From: CAVQND01 sp049518415
GTDB lineage: Bacteria > Verrucomicrobiota > Verrucomicrobiia > Limisphaerales > UBA8199
Assembly (NCBI GenBank): GCA_049518415.1
Contig: JBEKRX010000015.1
Span: 1-64,000 of the forward strand
Direction of reading: 5' to 3'
Length of the DNA stretch: 64,000 bases
Position numbers and translations under genes: made by a program. The notes below the pieces were generated by a model. The model was not told the origin of the DNA, ran no database searches, and saw nothing but the letters and a program-made list of their open reading frames with translations. Shown one piece after another: positions 60,712-64,000 of this stretch (position 1 is the stretch's first letter; each line of letters starts with the position of its first letter).

Positions 60712-63573
60712 CTAGGGATGGCGCAGGCGGAAAAACTCCATTGGAATTGTCGGATTAATCGTTGGGAAAGTCATCTGCCGGTCGGTCTGCGAACCCGGCA
60801 GGTCGCCCCAAAGGACGTTGTTCCCAACATCCACCGTGTTGGTCTGCAGAATCCAGCCGACATAGTTCGAGGGCCACGAAACGGTTAAATTCCCGCCGTT
60901 CACGAGCACTGTGATGTTTGTCCCCGTCGATGGCACAGGCCCGTAGGGCGTGGCGCTGGCCTCGGGGGAAGGAAGGCCTTCCCCGATCTGATTGGTGGCG
61001 GTCACGACGTAATAATAGGTGATGCCGTTGACCAGACCGGGATCGGTGAAACTGGCGCCGGTGACTCCGCTGGCGGCGGGCGTGTAAGGCCCGCCGCTCA
61101 CCGTTGCTCGCTTTAGGTTGTATCCTCTCGCCAGCGCGGCCCCATTCCAAAAGAGCACTGCCTGGCGGTCGCCGGCCAGCGCCGACAGGCCGCTCGGCGC
61201 CTCGGGCGCCGAAGTGGGCACGGGGTAGGCCGGATTGTTGGCGGCGTTCAACCACCAAAGCGCGCTGGTGATGCCACGGGGATAATGGCAGCTCCCCAGG
61301 AAACGGTCGGCCCCAGTGCCGTCCGTCTGGTCCGACCATTCGTGAAAGGGCGCGTTCTGAATCTGGATGGTGGCATGAATCTGATCCACGGTCCCATTCA
61401 CATTGCTGCCGCTGAGCCCGAGAACCTGTTCCGCCACGTATTGGGCGATGTACATCTTGCTTTGCCACGTGTTGTGAGGGTTTATGTAGTCGGTGGCGCT
61501 TGTCATATCCCAGGCCCCGCTGGTGGCATTCAGGCACCTGCCCGGAACCAGGACCGCCGCCAAATGATTGGACAGAGCCAGCAGCATGGACGCGTACGGG
61601 CCGGTCCGGTCAACCGCGTTCGTCAACCCCATCTGGGCGGGATAGGCCAAGCCCTCGACCATCGGAATGATGGCGGATTGGTCGCTGCCGTCCAGGAGGG
61701 CGGGAATGTAACCCAGGGTCCCCCGGTAGCTGTTCCACCGATCGACAATGGTTTGGGCTGCCGCCGCCGCCATGCTTTGACAGGTTGCCGCGTCCGGCGC
61801 GTCGCCGATCTGGCCGAACATCGCCTGCAAGGCCAGGTAACAAGCCCAGTTCCTGACCGTCATCCGGCCACTGAAGCGGGGCGTGCGGAGCGAGTCATCC
61901 AGGTCGTCGAAGGTGGTCCCTTCCGGACGGTTCAGGTACTTCGTGATTCCATTCCTGGCGTCGGCGTTCGGATCGTCCCGCAAGAGCATCGAGTTCAGGC
62001 AGGTCTGCAACAGGGCCAAGTTATTGGTCAGCCAGGCATGGTCGCCGCTGTGGCTCCAATAAAGCCCGGCCGAGAGAATCCAATTCTCGAGCTGTTCCTG
62101 TCCCATGTAGTCATCGAACGTCGGGTCAGTTCCGGGCGCGTTTGAGGTCGGCCAGTTGCCCATATCGTGATGGAACGAAAAGCCGTGACTCGACACCACG
62201 GCGCCGGAAGCCGCGTCGTAAAGCGGGTGATCGAAGCTGTAACCGGCGCCGGGGAGCGCACCCGAGAAGGTGTCCAGTACGTTCCGCAGCGCCCAGGGGT
62301 GCATTTGGGAGTCGTAGAAGGCCAGGTCCACAGTAAGATCGAACGTGTTGATGTAGTTGTAGTGCCCCTCCGTTACCCGCCAATGAACGCCGCCGCTCGG
62401 ATCGATCAAACAAGCCGTGTTGGCCATGTAGGAATGCAGGGCGTGGCAGGCGAGAAACTGCCGATAGACGTTCAGGCCGGCGTTGGCCATGGCCGACGCC
62501 AGTTGCTGGCAGCGCATCCGGGCGTCCGCGAATCCGGCGAAGGCCGAGTCAATCACGCTGTCGACCGAACCAAAGAGCGAGGTGTAATAATAAGACCCCG
62601 CTATCCGCGAATCCACCGCCGCGCTGCGATAGAACGCGACCACGACTACCAGGGTCCTGGTCTGGCCGGCCGGAACGCTCAGGTGAAACGCGAAGCCCTT
62701 GGTCATCCCGTTCAGCGCCGCCGTGAGACTGGGGCCGCTCAACAAGTCGCAGCGCCCGCTTTGCACCGCCAGCGCCGCTTCGCCGACCTCGAAACCCTGG
62801 TAGGCGCCATTGGCAAAACTCCTCCGCGTGGCGGCCGTCGGCAGACCCACATAAAGGTCTTCGCGGGTGGTGTTGGTGTTATTGACCGTCAACACGAGCC
62901 AGGTCGCCGGCAGGAAGAACCGCTTCTTGTCGCTCAGGGTTGCCGTGTCGAGACTGGCCATGGACCAGGCCGGAGTATAATGCGTGAAGGCCAGCCCGGC
63001 GTTGTCGATGGTCCATTCATCCGTGCAGGGGGTGAGCGTCCGGTGGACGTTCGTGTCGCCGAAGAAGCTGGCGTTGACAGCAATACTCCCGGGCGAAGCG
63101 GCAAACGGAAGCGACTGCAATCCGGCACTGCCTGACAGTGCGATGACCACGCCGCCGCCGCCACCGAAGTAGGGAATGGAAGCGGTGGACATTCCCAAAC
63201 CGCACCAGTCGCCCCGGATGTTGTAGTAGGGGCCGATCGGGCCGTTGAGGCCGTAGGTGAGCGTCGAGCAAGCCCCCATCGGGGCGTGGTCCACGTTCAC
63301 AAACACCAGTTCATTCGACGAAAGCATCGTGAAGGCTGTCGCGGAGAGCGTGCCCGCCCCCAGGGCGGCCAGCAACAGCCAGAGCAGCCAAAGCCGGGGC
63401 GGGCGCCTGGCCGCGTGGGTGGCCTCCGCTGTGGAAAGGGAATCGGAAGGGACCCCCGCTCTCACCTTGCGCCACTCGCCGCAGCAGAGGGAATTGCCAC
63501 GTTCGCCGATGTCAGCGGCGCCCGTCGACGGAGCGGCGCCGTGGCCAGTGTCGAGGGTCTGGGCGTTCTTCAT
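60712..63573 (-). CDS. GH52-type glycoside hydrolase with C-terminal fibronectin III domain
   Basis: The 953-residue protein has a hydrophobic segment (PPRLWLLWLLLAALGAGTLS) near 60 that would anchor or export it. The main domain matches GH52 beta-xylosidases: LVFVNVDHAPMGACSTLTYG near 90, QFLACHALHSYMANTACLI near 375, WRVTEGHYNYINTFDLTVDL near 400 and QMHPWALRNVLDTFSG. In characterised enzymes a Glu in the EGxY region is the nucleophile; one Glu is kept here. Near 815-895 a fibronectin III domain follows (AVLFWNGAALARGYNLKRAT; GITYYYVVTATNQIGEG). I prefer the ATG at 63573; one at 63591 is possible. Confidence 0.85.
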   Translation of the reverse strand: MKNAQTLDTGHGAAPSTGAADIGERGNSLCCGEWRKVRAGVPSDSLSTAEATHAARRPPRLWLLWLLLAALGAGTLSATAFTMLSSNELVFVNVDHAPMGACSTLTYGLNGPIGPYYNIRGDWCGLGMSTASIPYFGGGGGVVIALSGSAGLQSLPFAASPGSIAVNASFFGDTNVHRTLTPCTDEWTIDNAGLAFTHYTPAWSMASLDTATLSDKKRFFLPATWLVLTVNNTNTTREDLYVGLPTAATRRSFANGAYQGFEVGEAALAVQSGRCDLLSGPSLTAALNGMTKGFAFHLSVPAGQTRTLVVVVAFYRSAAVDSRIAGSYYYTSLFGSVDSVIDSAFAGFADARMRCQQLASAMANAGLNVYRQFLACHALHSYMANTACLIDPSGGVHWRVTEGHYNYINTFDLTVDLAFYDSQMHPWALRNVLDTFSGALPGAGYSFDHPLYDAASGAVVSSHGFSFHHDMGNWPTSNAPGTDPTFDDYMGQEQLENWILSAGLYWSHSGDHAWLTNNLALLQTCLNSMLLRDDPNADARNGITKYLNRPEGTTFDDLDDSLRTPRFSGRMTVRNWACYLALQAMFGQIGDAPDAATCQSMAAAAAQTIVDRWNSYRGTLGYIPALLDGSDQSAIIPMVEGLAYPAQMGLTNAVDRTGPYASMLLALSNHLAAVLVPGRCLNATSGAWDMTSATDYINPHNTWQSKMYIAQYVAEQVLGLSGSNVNGTVDQIHATIQIQNAPFHEWSDQTDGTGADRFLGSCHYPRGITSALWWLNAANNPAYPVPTSAPEAPSGLSALAGDRQAVLFWNGAALARGYNLKRATVSGGPYTPAASGVTGASFTDPGLVNGITYYYVVTATNQIGEGLPSPEASATPYGPVPSTGTNITVLVNGGNLTVSWPSNYVGWILQTNTVDVGNNVLWGDLPGSQTDRQMTFPTINPTIPMEFFRLRHP

Positions 63574-63696
63574 ATAATTCCAGCTTAACATGGCAGGCTA
63601 TCGTCTTCAACTGCCGAAGAACTGGACGAGCTCCCGTGGTCGCCACAGAAAAATCAGAAACCTGCCGTCGGTTGCCTGAACAGCCGAGGTCCTCGC

Positions 63697-64000
63697 TTAC
63701 GGCCGAACCAGGCGGCGGATATCGCCCGTGTTGCCCGCGGGGCCGAGCTTGGTTGTGCTGAGAACGTAGAGTTCGCCGGCCTCGTCTTCACCAAAGCCTT
63801 TGATGAAGCGGCCCAGGCGGCCGTTGTCCGGCCAGAGCTGGAAGGAGAACCGTTCCCAGATGCCGGGCCGGGTCTCAACCAGGTAATATATTTGCCCGTC
63901 GGGCGATCCGAAACCTGTGCTGAAATCGCCAAAAACATACTTGCCAACTAGTTCCGGATACGCCGAGCCGCGATAGACAAATCCGCCGATGATGGAGATG
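63697..64000 (-). CDS. PQQ-dependent sugar dehydrogenase-like protein, 3' end
   Basis: The frame is open from the window edge to a TAA at 63697-63699. It reads GGFVYRGSAYPELVGKYVFG, GFGSPDGQIYYLVETRPG, GRFIKGFGEDEAGELYVLS and ends TKLGPAGNTGDIRRLVRP. This is the C-terminal end of the glucose/sorbosone dehydrogenase (soluble PQQ, six-bladed propeller) family, where GDFxxG and GELYVL segments are typical. The start and cofactor-binding residues lie outside the window. Confidence 0.85.
   Translation of the reverse strand, partial: ISIIGGFVYRGSAYPELVGKYVFGDFSTGFGSPDGQIYYLVETRPGIWERFSFQLWPDNGRLGRFIKGFGEDEAGELYVLSTTKLGPAGNTGDIRRLVRP

Noticed and set aside
1..64000. Prophage or integrative element carrying the accessory genes
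   Set aside because: No integrase, attachment-site pair, phage structural gene or conjugation gene was recognised; transfer seems tied to small repeats instead.

Overview
The window looks like a high-GC chromosomal segment of a Verrucomicrobiota bacterium, most likely of the Limisphaerales/Pedosphaera type. This is inferred from gene families common in that group: a Ser/Thr kinase fused to WD40 propellers, twin-arginine (TAT) tagged Gfo/Idh/MocA oxidoreductases, an ECF sigma factor with a membrane-anchored tail, sialate O-acetylesterase-like and GH52 enzymes, and a PQQ-type sugar dehydrogenase. No rRNA or tRNA gene was recognised.

Layout. 0.4-4.3 kb: kinase with 14 WD repeats, then the remnant of a second kinase. 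4.3-4.8 kb: a cluster of palindromic and direct repeats. 4.8-8.0 kb: purM and an ECF sigma factor. 8.1-11.7 kb: a three-gene operon (secreted beta-propeller and two amidohydrolases). 12.2-17.2 kb: an accessory island with a type IIG restriction-modification enzyme, HicA, HicB and a small unknown protein, chained by 4-nt overlaps and bracketed by CRISPR-like repeats. 17.4-22 kb: groEL, groES, a DTGS protease and dnaK. 22.5-31 kb: a CoaB-like protein, metallophosphoesterase, YkvA-like protein, response regulator, DUF4912, GH57 branching enzyme, rimO and a GT2. 31-45 kb: secreted glycosidase-like protein, atypical M20 peptidase, hypCDE, a frameshifted YXWGXW protein, Gfo/Idh, queG-aroK, DedA and secreted proteins. 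45-47 kb: AAA ATPase plus DUF4276 pair. 47.2-52.4 kb: heme genes hemE-hemN-hemY-hemH. 52.4-54.4 kb: padR and a membrane protein behind a clear promoter/operator. 54.7-56 kb: a D12 adenine methylase with a Cys-rich tail. 56-60.6 kb: a three-gene catabolic operon between two copies of a REP-associated transposase (RAYT) fragment. 60.7-64 kb: GH52 glycosidase and the 3' end of a PQQ-type sugar dehydrogenase.

Three repeat phenomena run through the window. (1) Short tandem repeats of mostly 7-nt units (CGAACGG, GGCTGGA, AGTCCGA, CATTGAG, AATTGCC types, and a 9-nt GCCAATGTG type) fill intergenic DNA, resembling the STRR sequences of cyanobacteria; one group has expanded in frame inside rimO. (2) A REP-like palindrome, TCCCGATTCGGAATCGGGA, and relatives recur next to RAYT transposase debris. 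(3) A 35-nt type I-C-like CRISPR repeat brackets the restriction/toxin island, and its spacers consist largely of the same 7-nt satellites found elsewhere in the chromosome. The third item is the most unusual feature here.
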